Source: Caulobacter sp. NIBR1757 (GTDB lineage: Bacteria; Pseudomonadota; Alphaproteobacteria; Caulobacterales; Caulobacteraceae). Taken from it: a stretch of 64,000 nucleotides of DNA. The notes under the pieces are model-generated. The model was given only the letters and a program-made list of their open reading frames with translations, was not told the DNA's origin and made no database searches. Positions within the stretch are counted from its first letter, which is position 1. Each line of letters starts with the position of its first letter. Positions 24,720 to 34,192 of the stretch are shown here, piece after piece. Position numbers and translations under genes: made by a program. Where the stretch lies: positions 3,546,501 through 3,610,500 of the forward strand of contig NZ_CP115463.1 of NCBI RefSeq assembly GCF_027912495.1, read 5' to 3'.

Positions 24720-27398
24720 ATGGTTCGTAGTCTCATTGCGCTGGCGCTCACGCTGGCGGTCGCCCTGCCGGTTGCGGCCCAGAATCGCATCGAGCAGAAG
24801 CCGCGCTCGGTGTGGACGGCCGGCGTCGCCTACGACGCCGCCATCCCCGAACCGAAGAGCGTCATCGGCCATGACCTCGGCGAGCGGCTGACCCTGTCGG
24901 CCGATGTGCGCGGCTACTTCGAGACCCTGGCCAAGGCCGCCCCCGACCGCATCCGCGTCGGCGACTATGGCCGCACCTGGGAGGGCCGGGTGCTGCCCTA
25001 CGCGGTGATCAGCTCGGGCCGCAACATGGTCAGGCTGGACGAAATCCAGGCCAATGCCCGGGCCCTGGCCGATCCGCGCCGGACCGATGCTGCCCGCGCC
25101 CGCGCCATCATGGCCGACCAGCCGGCTGTCGTCTGGCTGGCCTACAGCGTGCACGGCAACGAGACCTCGCCGGCCGAGGCGGCGATGGCGACGGCGCGGC
25201 ACCTGCTGGCGTCGCGCGATCCGGCCGTGGCCCAGTGGCTGGAGCGGACCGTCGTCATCCTGGTCCCGACCCAGAACCCCGACGGCCGCGACCGCTTCAT
25301 CAACGGCTACGAGGCCGGCTTCGGGCTGGAGCCCGACGGCGATCCGGCCTCGGCCGAGCGAGCCGAGCTGTGGCCGCAGGGACGGTTCAACCACTACCTC
25401 TTCGACCTCAACCGCGACTGGTTCGCCCAGACCCAGCCCGAGACCCGCGGCCACAGCGCCCTGATGCGCCAGTGGTATCCGCAGGTCGTGGCCGACGCCC
25501 ATGAGATGGGGACCAACGCCACCTTCTTCTTCCCGCCGGAAGCCGATCCGCTGAACCCCCTGCTGCCCGAGGCGCAGGTGAAAAGCCGGGCCCTGTTCGG
25601 CCGCAACCACGCCGCCGTCTTCGACCGCGAGGGCGTCGACTACTTCACGCGCGAGAGCTACGACGCCTTCTACCCGGGCTATGGCGACAACTGGCCGAGC
25701 TACTTCGGGGCCATCTCGATGACCTACGAACAGGCCAGCGCCCGGGGCCTGGCGGCGCGGCGGTCGGACGGCACGGTGCTGACCCTGGCCGATGGGGTGC
25801 GCAACCACTTCCTGATCTCGCTGTCGACCATCCAGACCGCCGCCGACAACCGGGAGCGGCTGCTGAACGACTTCTACGCCTACCAGGTCTCCTCTATGGC
25901 CCAGGCCCGGGCGGCCGGGTCCTGGCTGTTGCCGCGCACCGCGGCCGATCCGGGCGCCGCCGATCGTCTGGCCCAGCTGCTGGCGCGGCAGGGGATCGAG
26001 GTCGGGCGGCTGGACAGCGCCGTCAAGGCCTGCGGCAAGACGTACGAGGCCGGGACCTATGTCATCGATGGCGGCCAGCCGCACGGGCGGCTGGTGCAGG
26101 TGCTGTTCGACCGCACCGTCTCGATGACCCCGCAGTTCATCGCCGAACAGGAACGTCGCCGGGCCAAGGGCCTGCCGCCCGAGATGTACGACGTCACCGG
26201 CTGGGCCCTGCCGCCGCTGTTCAACACCCCGGCTGAACGCTGCAAGGGGGTGGCGGCCGGCCGGCTGCTGGCCGCCGACGAGATCGGCCGGGGTTATGTC
26301 GCCGGGGCCGAACGCCCGGTGGCCTATGTTGTGCCGCCGGGCTCCCAGGCCATGGCCCTGCTGGCCGGGGCCCTGCGCCAGGACCTGCGGCTGCGCTCGC
26401 CGGAGAAGGCCTTCACCGTCGGCGGCCGCACCTATGCCGCCGGCTCGCTGGTCATTCCCGTCGCCGGCAACCCCGCCGACCTGCGCCAGCGGCTGGACGC
26501 CCTGACCGCCCGCACCGGGGCCATCGCCATCGGCCTGGAGGACACCTGGGTCACCGCCGGTCCGAGCTTCGGCTCGGAGTTTTCCCCCGCCTTCGTCGCC
26601 CCGCGCATCGCCATGGCCTGGGACCAGCCGACCTATGCCCCCTCGGCCGGGGCGACCCGCTATCTGATCGAGCGCGGCTTCGACTATCCGGTCAGCGTCA
26701 TCCGCACCGACCGGCTGGGGGCCGCCGACCTCGCCCGCTACCAGGTGCTGATCCTGCCCGACGGCGGAAACTATCGCGCGCGCCTCGGCGCCGGCGGCGT
26801 GCAGGCGATCAAGGACTGGGTCAACAAGGGCGGTGTACTGATCGCTCTGGGCGACGCCGTCGGCCTGCTGGCCGATCCGGAGGTCGACCTGATCGCCGCC
26901 CGGCTGGAGACCCTGGCCGTGGACGGCAAGGCGCCCGAGGGCGTCGACGCCAAGAAGCCGACCGCGCCCGGGGCCCTGATCAAGGACGGCCCGGGCTATG
27001 ACGCCGCGCTTCGCCCGGTCGACGCCGGCCCGCCCGCCTCGCCCGGCGTGGTCGCCAGGGCGGTGGTCGACGGCGATCACTGGCTGGGGGCCGGCGTCGC
27101 GCCCACGGTCAACGTACTGGCCGGCGGCGGCTCGATCTACACCCCGCTGCGCCTCGACCAGGGCGTCAACGTCGCCCGCTTCGCCCCGGCCGACGAGGTG
27201 CTGGTGGCCGGCTACCTGTGGAAGGAAACCCGCCAGCAGCTGGCCTTCAAGCCGCTGGTCATGATCCAGGAAACCGGTCGCGGCCAGGTCATCGCCTTCA
27301 CCCAGGACCCCACCGCCCGGGGCTTCCAGCGCGGCATGGACGTGCTGTTCCTAAACGCCATCTTCCGGGGCGCCGCCCACGCGTCACCGACGCGGTAG
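24720..27398 (+). CDS. Secreted M14-family zinc carboxypeptidase
   Basis: Protein of 892 residues with a signal peptide (MVRSLIALALTLAVALPVAA-Q). The M14 domain shows the zinc site YSVHGNETSPAEA (HxxE) and ADAHEMGTNATFFFPP (third ligand His), with NPDGRDRF between. The second half (about 500-890) looks like a glutamine-amidotransferase-like/ThuA-type domain (VLILPDGGNYRARLGAGGVQAIKDW) used in large bacterial M14 enzymes of unknown substrate. It probably works in the periplasm or outside on peptides. GAGGGG precedes the ATG. Confidence 0.9.
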   Translation: MVRSLIALALTLAVALPVAAQNRIEQKPRSVWTAGVAYDAAIPEPKSVIGHDLGERLTLSADVRGYFETLAKAAPDRIRVGDYGRTWEGRVLPYAVISSGRNMVRLDEIQANARALADPRRTDAARARAIMADQPAVVWLAYSVHGNETSPAEAAMATARHLLASRDPAVAQWLERTVVILVPTQNPDGRDRFINGYEAGFGLEPDGDPASAERAELWPQGRFNHYLFDLNRDWFAQTQPETRGHSALMRQWYPQVVADAHEMGTNATFFFPPEADPLNPLLPEAQVKSRALFGRNHAAVFDREGVDYFTRESYDAFYPGYGDNWPSYFGAISMTYEQASARGLAARRSDGTVLTLADGVRNHFLISLSTIQTAADNRERLLNDFYAYQVSSMAQARAAGSWLLPRTAADPGAADRLAQLLARQGIEVGRLDSAVKACGKTYEAGTYVIDGGQPHGRLVQVLFDRTVSMTPQFIAEQERRRAKGLPPEMYDVTGWALPPLFNTPAERCKGVAAGRLLAADEIGRGYVAGAERPVAYVVPPGSQAMALLAGALRQDLRLRSPEKAFTVGGRTYAAGSLVIPVAGNPADLRQRLDALTARTGAIAIGLEDTWVTAGPSFGSEFSPAFVAPRIAMAWDQPTYAPSAGATRYLIERGFDYPVSVIRTDRLGAADLARYQVLILPDGGNYRARLGAGGVQAIKDWVNKGGVLIALGDAVGLLADPEVDLIAARLETLAVDGKAPEGVDAKKPTAPGALIKDGPGYDAALRPVDAGPPASPGVVARAVVDGDHWLGAGVAPTVNVLAGGGSIYTPLRLDQGVNVARFAPADEVLVAGYLWKETRQQLAFKPLVMIQETGRGQVIAFTQDPTARGFQRGMDVLFLNAIFRGAAHASPTR

Positions 27399-27401
27399 CC
27401 C

Positions 27402-27773
27402 ATGCTGTTCCTGCGCATCATCGCCGCCATCCAGGCCCTGTCGCTGATCCTCGGCGAGACCTACCGCAGCTGGGGCGCGGGACGTCCCATCGTCTTCGTC
27501 GTCGACGACTACTGGATCGGCGGCCTGCTGCTGCTCGGGGCCTGGCTGATGCGGACCGACAGCTTGCGGAACAGGGCCTTGTTCGCCGCCGCGTGGGGAG
27601 CAAACGCGGGGATGATCTACGGCAGCTTCTTCGGCAAGTTGATCGAGCCGTCGAGCTCCAACCCAGGCAACTTCGACATGGGCCTGCTGACGGGGTTGCT
27701 GGGGCTGGCCTTCTTCACCTCGGTGGCGGGGATGATCGCGGCGATCCTGCTGCCGGCGAAGAGGAATCCCTAA
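27402..27773 (+). CDS. Small integral membrane protein
   Basis: Protein of 123 residues with four hydrophobic segments (FLRIIAAIQALSLILG, WIGGLLLLGAWLM, ALFAAAWGANAGMIYGSFF, LLTGLLGLAFFTSVAGMIAAILL). It begins three bases after the carboxypeptidase stop, so the two are cotranscribed. I recognise no family and no function is proposed. Confidence 0.75.
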   Translation: MLFLRIIAAIQALSLILGETYRSWGAGRPIVFVVDDYWIGGLLLLGAWLMRTDSLRNRALFAAAWGANAGMIYGSFFGKLIEPSSSNPGNFDMGLLTGLLGLAFFTSVAGMIAAILLPAKRNP

Positions 27774-27801
27774 CCCGCCCCCACAGCGTTGGGGAGGCGG
27801 G
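27774..27801. terminator. Convergent hairpin
   Basis: CCCGCCCCCA and TTGGGGAGGCGGG pair around a short loop between two convergent genes (stops at 27773 and 27805). It can serve both strands, although no T-run follows. Confidence 0.5.
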
Positions 27802-27804
27802 CGG

Positions 27805-28998
27805 CTAGCTCAGCTCTTCCGACGAATACCCGAGGATCTCGCGGGCGATGATCAGCCGCTGGATCTGGCCGGTGCCTTCATAGATATCGCTGATGCGGCC
27901 ATCGCGCAGGAACTTCTCGACGACATGGTCATGGCTGATCGACATGCCGCCCAGCACCTCCATGGCCCCCTGCGTGACGGTGCGGCAGACGTCGCCGCCC
28001 TTGGCCTTGCAGATGGAGCTTTCGAGATTGTTGGGACGGCGCTTGTCGCTGAGCCAGGCCGCGTGCAGCACGGTCAGGGCCGCCGCCTCGGTATCGGCCT
28101 CCAGCTCGATCAGCTTCTGCTCGACCGCGGTGCGCTGGTTGAAGCTCTTGCTCCAGTCGACCTCGACTCCCTCGGCGGCCAGCGCCTCGCGGGCGAACTC
28201 GAACGCCCCCTTGGCCTTGGCGACGCCGCCGGACGCCACCGCCGGCCGCGTCATGTTGAAGGTCTTCATCACCCCCTTGTAGCCGGCCGAGCCGCCGTCC
28301 TTGGGAACCGTCTCGTCGCCGCCCAGCAGGCTGTCGCGCGGCACGCGGCAGTCGCGGAAACTGTAGGCCGCCGTATCCGACGCCCGGATGCCGAGCTTCT
28401 TCTCCTGGCGCACCAGTTCGAAACCGGGCGCGCCCTTGAGCACCAGGAACGACTTGATCCCTGCCCGCCCCGCCGACTTGTCGATGGTCGCCCAGACGAT
28501 GGCCCCGTCGCACTTGACCCCGTCGGTGACGAAGATCTTGTCGCCATTGATCACCCACTCGTCGCCGTCGAGGTAGGCCGTCGCCTGGATAGCCTTGGTG
28601 TCCGACCCGACGTTGGGCTCGGTGATCGACATGGCGAGGAACAGGTCGCCCCACTTGGCCTTCTGCTCGGGCGTGCCGGCCGACTGCAGGGCGGCGTTGC
28701 CGAGGCCGCTGGCCCGGCCCATCGGCATGGCGAGGCCAAGGCCCCGCACGACGCCGCGCGCCGAACCCCGCGCCATGCTGACCGCCATCATGAAGGTCAT
28801 CATCGGGGTGTCGTCCGGCTTGCGCTGGCCGAACAGGGGGAAGACCTCCTCGAAGCCGCGCTCGCCCTCCAGTCTTGCCGGCGGGGTCTCGTGCTCGTGG
28901 TCCTCGTAGTAGCGGGTGAAGCCCTGCGTGGAGTTGCCGACCTCGACCACCTTGTCGAGGATCTGCTGGTCGATGTCGGAGAAGCGGAAGTCAGCCAT
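27805..28998 (-). CDS. Acyl-CoA dehydrogenase
   Basis: FAD-dependent dehydrogenase of 397 residues acting on an acyl-CoA thioester. Family signatures: SITEPNVGSDTKAIQATA (FAD/substrate site), VINGDKIFVTDG, and C-terminal GMSISHDHVVEKFLRDGRISDIYEGTGQIQRL, in which the Glu of YEGT is the usual catalytic base. It sits twelve bases after another acyl-CoA dehydrogenase gene on the same strand. Chain length or substrate class cannot be read. Confidence 0.93.
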   Translation of the reverse strand: MADFRFSDIDQQILDKVVEVGNSTQGFTRYYEDHEHETPPARLEGERGFEEVFPLFGQRKPDDTPMMTFMMAVSMARGSARGVVRGLGLAMPMGRASGLGNAALQSAGTPEQKAKWGDLFLAMSITEPNVGSDTKAIQATAYLDGDEWVINGDKIFVTDGVKCDGAIVWATIDKSAGRAGIKSFLVLKGAPGFELVRQEKKLGIRASDTAAYSFRDCRVPRDSLLGGDETVPKDGGSAGYKGVMKTFNMTRPAVASGGVAKAKGAFEFAREALAAEGVEVDWSKSFNQRTAVEQKLIELEADTEAAALTVLHAAWLSDKRRPNNLESSICKAKGGDVCRTVTQGAMEVLGGMSISHDHVVEKFLRDGRISDIYEGTGQIQRLIIAREILGYSSEELS

Positions 28999-29010
28999 TG
29001 TCGTTTCTCC

Positions 29011-30111
29011 CTAAACCGAGACCGGACCGTCGAGGACGGTCAGGGTGCGGGCGTTGCGCAGCCACATCTCCAGCGGCAGATCGCGGATGAAGCCGTGGCC
29101 GCCGAAAATCTGCAGGGCGTCGTCGGCGATCTTGATCGACTTGCGGCGCACGAAGTCCTGCGCCAGCACCACCGCCTTGGCGGCGCCCGGATCGTCGTGC
29201 TCCAGCAGGCTGGCGGCCTTCCAGACCATCCAGCGCATGGCCTCGCACTCGATATGCATGTCGGCCAGCATGAAGGCGATCGACTGTTTCTTGCCGATCG
29301 GCTCGCCGAAGGCGACGCGCTCCTTGGCATAAGGGATGGCGAAGTCCGTCGCCTGCCGCGCCAGACCGACGGCCAGGGCGCAGGCGCCGATGCGGGCCTG
29401 GTTCACCAGCTTCAGGGCGTCGATCCCGGCGTCGCCGCCGAGACGCGCCGACCCTGGCAGTTCGACATTGTCCAGCGTGACCTTCGACTGCGGCAGGGGC
29501 TTGAGACCCATCGAGCCGCTCTCGGCCGCCACGGTCAGACCCTTGGTGTCGCGCGGGACGATATAGGCCTGCACGGCGCCGTCCCCTTCCTGGGCCAGGA
29601 CAAGGAAATGCGTCGCCCGGTCGCCGAACGGTACGAGACGCTTCTCGCCATTCAGCACGAAGCCGTTGCCGCTGCGCTTCGCGGTCGTCCGCAGCTTCTC
29701 GGCGGAAAACCCGAACTGCCCCTCCTGGAGCGCCAGGCTGGCCGCCACCGGATCGTTGCCGGCGAACTTCGGCAGATGCTCGGCCTTCTGCTCGGCGGTC
29801 CCAAAGTCGATCAGCGCATTGACCACCTGAAGGGGCGCCATGATCGCCGCCCCCTGGCTGGCGCAGCCGCCGCCCAGCGCTTCCAGGATCACCGCATTGG
29901 TCATGCAGGACCGATCGCCGCCGGCCCCGCCGTATTCCTCGGGGATGGAGGCGGCGATCAGGCCCAGCTCCCAGCCGGCCTGAATCACCTCGGCCGGCAT
30001 CTCGCCCGCCTCGTCGATGGCCCGCGCCTGCGGCGCCAGGACCTCGGCCGCGAAGCCCCGCAGGCTCTCGCGGATCATGGCCTGCTCTTCGGTCAGGTCG
30101 AAATCGATCAT
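29011..30111 (-). CDS. Acyl-CoA dehydrogenase
   Basis: Protein of 366 residues beginning MIDFDLTEEQAMIRESLRGF. It has the N-terminal helical domain, AASIPEEYGGAGG, a middle beta domain with NGFVLNGEKRLVPFGDRA, and a C-terminal helical domain ending in IFGGHGFIRDLPLEMWLRNART. The usual YEGT catalytic Glu is not evident at the C-terminus (ELPL-E region only), so it may need a partner subunit, perhaps the adjacent gene. The ATG at 30111 matches the family start. Confidence 0.9.
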   Translation of the reverse strand: MIDFDLTEEQAMIRESLRGFAAEVLAPQARAIDEAGEMPAEVIQAGWELGLIAASIPEEYGGAGGDRSCMTNAVILEALGGGCASQGAAIMAPLQVVNALIDFGTAEQKAEHLPKFAGNDPVAASLALQEGQFGFSAEKLRTTAKRSGNGFVLNGEKRLVPFGDRATHFLVLAQEGDGAVQAYIVPRDTKGLTVAAESGSMGLKPLPQSKVTLDNVELPGSARLGGDAGIDALKLVNQARIGACALAVGLARQATDFAIPYAKERVAFGEPIGKKQSIAFMLADMHIECEAMRWMVWKAASLLEHDDPGAAKAVVLAQDFVRRKSIKIADDALQIFGGHGFIRDLPLEMWLRNARTLTVLDGPVSV

Positions 30112-30406
30112 GCAGCTCTCCCTGCCCGAAGGATCGCCGCTGGACCCGGCGGAAGGCAAGGGGGGATCGTGCGGCGCGCCAGGCGGCCAACGGGCGCAAC
30201 ACCACGATTTGAGCATAAGTCGCCCAACTGGGGAAAATATCCTCTGACACAACCGTCAATTCTGAACATTGCACGATCAGACTGAGTAATTCTGATGAAA
30301 ATCCGCGCGAGATTTCGAATTCTGTTCCTGCGGATATTGAAGCGCTCGGACGAACCCCGTAATGGGCATTTTTGCGCGCGCCGCCCGGCGACGCTGGGGA
30401 CAAGAC

Positions 30407-32878
30407 ATGGCATTCGCGGCGGTTATCGAACTCAACACCCTGGACGGCGTGACGGGCTTCACCTTCCAGGGCGCGGCGACGAACCAGGCCACCGGCTGGT
30501 CGGTGGCCTCGGCCGGAGACGTCAACGGCGACGGCATCGACGACCTGCTGATCGGCAGCAATATCGGCAACGGCAACCAGCGCGGCCTTGCCTACGTCGT
30601 CTTCGGCCGCTCCACCCCGTTCAACGCCATTGAGGCGCTGGCCACCCTGACGCCCGACAAGGGCTTCTCGATGACCGGCCTGACCAACTATGACCGCGTC
30701 GGCTTCGCGGTGTCGGCGGCCGGCGACATCAACCATGACGGCATCGACGACTTCATCATCGGCACCAACAATGGCTTCAGCACCGCCACCGGCAACCGGT
30801 CGGGCATAGCCTATATCGTTTTCGGTGCGGACGGCCTGTCGTCGGCGGATCTGGGCGCGCTGGACGGAACCAGCGGCTTCACCTTCGTCGGACCCAACAA
30901 CTACTCTTACGCGGGCCGTACGATCACCGCCCTGGGCGACATCAACGGCGACGGCATCGACGATATCGCCTTCGGCGCGAACGGCGCCGATCGCGACTAC
31001 GATTCAAGACCGGGGGCCGCCTATGTGGTCTTCGGAAGCGCGTCGGGGTTCGCCGCGTCGTTGAGCGCCGGCAGCCTGAACGGAACAAACGGCTTCAAGA
31101 TCAGCGGGTCGGGCAACGCCGGCCTGGGCTACTCGATCTCGTCGGCCGGAGACGTCAACGGCGACGGCCTGAACGATCTCATTGTCGGGGCGTCCACCGA
31201 CGGGTCGTACACCGGCCGGGCGGTCATCATCTTCGGCAGTTCCACGCCCTTCAGCGCCGCGATCGACATGTCCACCGGCGCCCAGCTGGTTCCGCTCCAG
31301 GTCAGCGGTCAGCAGATCGGCCGCCAGGTCGCCGGGGCCGGCGATATCAACGGCGACGGCTTCGACGACGTCATGGTCGCCTCCAACTACGGCCGGGCCG
31401 GCGGCTCCAACACCGGGACCATCTATGTGGTCTTCGGCAAGGCCTCCGGCTGGGATACAACGACCGACCTCGACGGCCTGAACGGCTCCAACGGCTTCAT
31501 CATCGCCGGGGCCGACGTCGAGGATCTGGCCGGCATCTCGATCTCCAGTGCCGGCGACATCAACGACGACGGCTTCGACGATATCCTGATCGGCGCCAAC
31601 AAGGCCGACCCGCATGGCGGCAACTCCGGCGCGGCCTATCTGGTGTTCGGCAAGGCCACCGGCTTCGGCACGCTGGACCTCAGCAACCTCGACGGCACGA
31701 ACGGCTTCAAGATGCTGGGCGGTGCGTTCGACGCCTGGGCCGGGCGCCGGGTGGCGGCCGGCGGCGATATCAACGGCGATGGCGTCGACGATCTCGTGGT
31801 CAGCGCGCCCTACAATTACAACGGCGGCCGGGGCATGACCTACGTCATCTACGGCCAGTCCAGCCGGGTCACCTTCGTCGGCGGAAACGGCAACGACAAC
31901 CAGACCGGCGGCACGGGGGGCGACAGCCTGTCCGGCGGCGGCGGCAACGACACCCTGAACGGCGCGGCCGGCGACGACATCCTGGACGGCGGCGACCTCT
32001 CCGACGTGCTGAACGGCGGCGATGGCGCGGATGACCTGATCGGCGGCTCCGGCGGCGATATCCTCAGCGGCGATGCCGGCGACGACTCCATCTCAGGCGG
32101 CATCGGGGCGGACAAGCTGTTCGGCGGCGACGGGGTCGACACCCTGGACGGCGGCGCCGACAACGACCGCTTCGATGGCGGCAGCGGCGCCGACATCCTG
32201 CTGGGCGGCGCGGGCAACGACTATCTCGACGGCGGCGTCGGCGCCGACAGCATGACCGGCGGCGTCGGCAACGACGTCTTCCTGGTCGATGACGGCGACG
32301 ACACGGTGATCGAAGCGGCCGGCGAGGGCTATGACATCGTCCGCAGTTCGGTCAGCATCCGCGTGCTGGCCGCCAATGTCGAAGCCGTCGAGCTGCAGGG
32401 CGCGGCCGACCTCAACGCCAACGGCAACGGCGACGCCAACAACCTGCAGGGCAACACCGGCTCCAACCAGCTCAGCGGCGGCGGCGGGGTCGATACGATC
32501 AACGGCAATGACGGAGATGACGTCGTCATCGGCGGCACGGGCAACGACCTGCTGCGCGGGGGCCTGGGCGCCGACAGCTTCCGGGTGCTGGGCGAGAGCA
32601 TGGGCCGGCCGGTCCTCGAAAGCGACCAGATCTTCGACTTCTCGACCGCCGAAGGCGACATCGTCGACCTGTCGGCCATCGACGCCAACAGCCTGCTCGA
32701 CGGCAATCAGGCGTTCTCCCTGGTCACCGCCTTCAGCAAGCAGGCCGGCCAGATGACTATGTCCTTCTCGGGCGGCGTCACCCTGATCCGCCTGGACGTC
32801 AACGGTGACACCAAGGCCGACTACCAGCTGAAGATCAACGGCGACGTCACCGGCGACAGCGGCGGCTGGCTGCTCTGA
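30407..32878 (+). CDS. FG-GAP propeller plus RTX calcium-binding secreted protein (2)
   Basis: Paralogue of the 21859-24333 gene, 823 residues, with the same order: FG-GAP repeats (DVNGDGIDDLLIGS..., about residues 1-490), RTX repeats from about residue 491 (GGNGNDNQTGG, LSGGGGNDTLNGAAGDD), a second short RTX block, and the terminal ADYQLKINGDVTGDSGGWLL. No signal peptide, so type I export is expected. I start at MAFAAVIELN (30407), preceded by GGGGAC. The segment 30250-30400 in front is relatively AT-rich and probably holds its promoter. Confidence 0.9.
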   Translation: MAFAAVIELNTLDGVTGFTFQGAATNQATGWSVASAGDVNGDGIDDLLIGSNIGNGNQRGLAYVVFGRSTPFNAIEALATLTPDKGFSMTGLTNYDRVGFAVSAAGDINHDGIDDFIIGTNNGFSTATGNRSGIAYIVFGADGLSSADLGALDGTSGFTFVGPNNYSYAGRTITALGDINGDGIDDIAFGANGADRDYDSRPGAAYVVFGSASGFAASLSAGSLNGTNGFKISGSGNAGLGYSISSAGDVNGDGLNDLIVGASTDGSYTGRAVIIFGSSTPFSAAIDMSTGAQLVPLQVSGQQIGRQVAGAGDINGDGFDDVMVASNYGRAGGSNTGTIYVVFGKASGWDTTTDLDGLNGSNGFIIAGADVEDLAGISISSAGDINDDGFDDILIGANKADPHGGNSGAAYLVFGKATGFGTLDLSNLDGTNGFKMLGGAFDAWAGRRVAAGGDINGDGVDDLVVSAPYNYNGGRGMTYVIYGQSSRVTFVGGNGNDNQTGGTGGDSLSGGGGNDTLNGAAGDDILDGGDLSDVLNGGDGADDLIGGSGGDILSGDAGDDSISGGIGADKLFGGDGVDTLDGGADNDRFDGGSGADILLGGAGNDYLDGGVGADSMTGGVGNDVFLVDDGDDTVIEAAGEGYDIVRSSVSIRVLAANVEAVELQGAADLNANGNGDANNLQGNTGSNQLSGGGGVDTINGNDGDDVVIGGTGNDLLRGGLGADSFRVLGESMGRPVLESDQIFDFSTAEGDIVDLSAIDANSLLDGNQAFSLVTAFSKQAGQMTMSFSGGVTLIRLDVNGDTKADYQLKINGDVTGDSGGWLL

Positions 32879-32885
32879 CCAAAGC

Positions 32886-32912
32886 GGAGACAGGCTGGTT
32901 CAACCTGTCTCC
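32886..32912. terminator. Convergent terminator hairpin
   Basis: Perfect 9-bp stem GGAGACAGG / CCTGTCTCC with a nine-base loop between the RTX gene and a convergent acyl-CoA dehydrogenase gene. The T-rich tail on either side is short (CCTTT on plus). Confidence 0.55.
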
Positions 32913-32920
32913 ATAGGCCT

Positions 32921-34177
32921 TTAGCCCCGACCGCTGGTCGGGATGTCCTTGAACGCCACATCCTTGTCGACGCGGATGTCGCCGGGCAGGCCCAGCACGC
33001 GTTCGGCGATGATGTTGCGCAGGATCTCGTCGGTGCCGCCCTCGACGCGGGTGGCGGGCGAGCGCAGCAGCATGGCCTGGAAGCGGCTGGCCGCCTCCGA
33101 TTGGTCATCGCCGCTGATCACCCCGCCCTGGCCCTGCAGGTCCAGCGCGAAGGTCGCCAGTTCCTGCATGGTGGCGCCGGCGACCAGCTTGCCGATGCTG
33201 TTCTCCGGCCCGGGCGTCTCACCCTTGGACAACGCGCTGATCGCCCGCATGCCGGTGTACTTCAGGCCGCTGGACTTGACCGCATACTGGGCCAGGCGTG
33301 TGCGCACGGCCGGATCGTCGATGGCCAGGCCGTCGGCGGTCTGCAGGTTGCTGCAGTAGTCGAACAATTCCGGGAAGCCGATCGACATGCCCGAGCCGAT
33401 CGACAGCCGCTCGTTCATCAGGGTGGTCAGCGACACCGTCCAGCCCTGGCCGACGGCGCCGAGGCGCTGGTTGTCGGGGATGCGGACGTCGGTGAAATAG
33501 ACCTCGTTGAAGCCCGACTGTCCGTTGGCCTGCTTGATCGGGCGGACCTCGACGCCGGGCGACTTCATGTCCAGCCAGAACATGGTCAGACCCTTGTGCT
33601 TGGCCACATTGGGGTCCGTGCGGGTGATCAGGATGCCGTAGTCGCTGTGCTGGGCACCGCTGGTCCAGATCTTCTGGCCGTTGATGATCCAGTCGCCGCT
33701 GCCGTCGGTCGCCGGTTCGGCGCGGGTGCGCAGGCCGGCTAGGTCGGAGCCGCCGGCCGGTTCGCTGAACAGCTGGCACCAGATGTGCTCGCCGCTGGCC
33801 ATGGTCGGCAGCAGCTGGCGCTTATGCTCCTCGCTGGCCCAGGCCATCAGGGTCGGGCCGCACATGCCGTGGCCGATGATGAAGGTGCCGGACAGGGCGC
33901 CGAAGACGCCCTCTTCCTGGCCCCAGATCACCCGTTCGATGGGGGTGGCGCCGCGTCCGCCGTATTCGGTCGGCCAGTGCAGGCAGGCCCAGCCGGCCTC
34001 GGCCTTCTTCTTCTGCCAGTCCTTGGACAGCTGCAGAGGATCGCGGCCGCCGACGTTCATGGAGGCGAAGCCGCTCTTCTTCAGATCGGCCTCCAGCTCG
34101 TGCGGCACATTGGCGTCGAGCCAGGCGCGCGCCGTGGCGCGGAAGGCGGCTTCTTCGGGGGTGTCGTCGAAGTTCAT
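32921..34177 (-). CDS. Acyl-CoA dehydrogenase (FadE26/ChsE-like large subunit)
   Basis: Protein of 418 residues. Signatures: MNFDDTPEEAAFRATARAWL at the start, CQLFSEPAGGSDLAGL, IINGQKIWTSGAQHSDYGIL, and a C-terminus with VEGGTDEILRNIIAERVLGL, which places the acidic residue of the active site in EGGTDE. This is the type seen in heteromeric dehydrogenases for steroid or branched side chains. It is followed upstream (15 bases) by a second, more diverged dehydrogenase gene, as in those alpha2-beta2 enzymes. Confidence 0.9.
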   Translation of the reverse strand: MNFDDTPEEAAFRATARAWLDANVPHELEADLKKSGFASMNVGGRDPLQLSKDWQKKKAEAGWACLHWPTEYGGRGATPIERVIWGQEEGVFGALSGTFIIGHGMCGPTLMAWASEEHKRQLLPTMASGEHIWCQLFSEPAGGSDLAGLRTRAEPATDGSGDWIINGQKIWTSGAQHSDYGILITRTDPNVAKHKGLTMFWLDMKSPGVEVRPIKQANGQSGFNEVYFTDVRIPDNQRLGAVGQGWTVSLTTLMNERLSIGSGMSIGFPELFDYCSNLQTADGLAIDDPAVRTRLAQYAVKSSGLKYTGMRAISALSKGETPGPENSIGKLVAGATMQELATFALDLQGQGGVISGDDQSEAASRFQAMLLRSPATRVEGGTDEILRNIIAERVLGLPGDIRVDKDVAFKDIPTSGRG

Positions 34178-34192
34178 GTCAGTCTCTCCCGA

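Noticed and set aside
24486-27080. 864-codon minus-strand frame opposite the carboxypeptidase gene
   Set aside because: Antisense shadow with biased composition and no domain; the plus-strand M14 enzyme explains the region.
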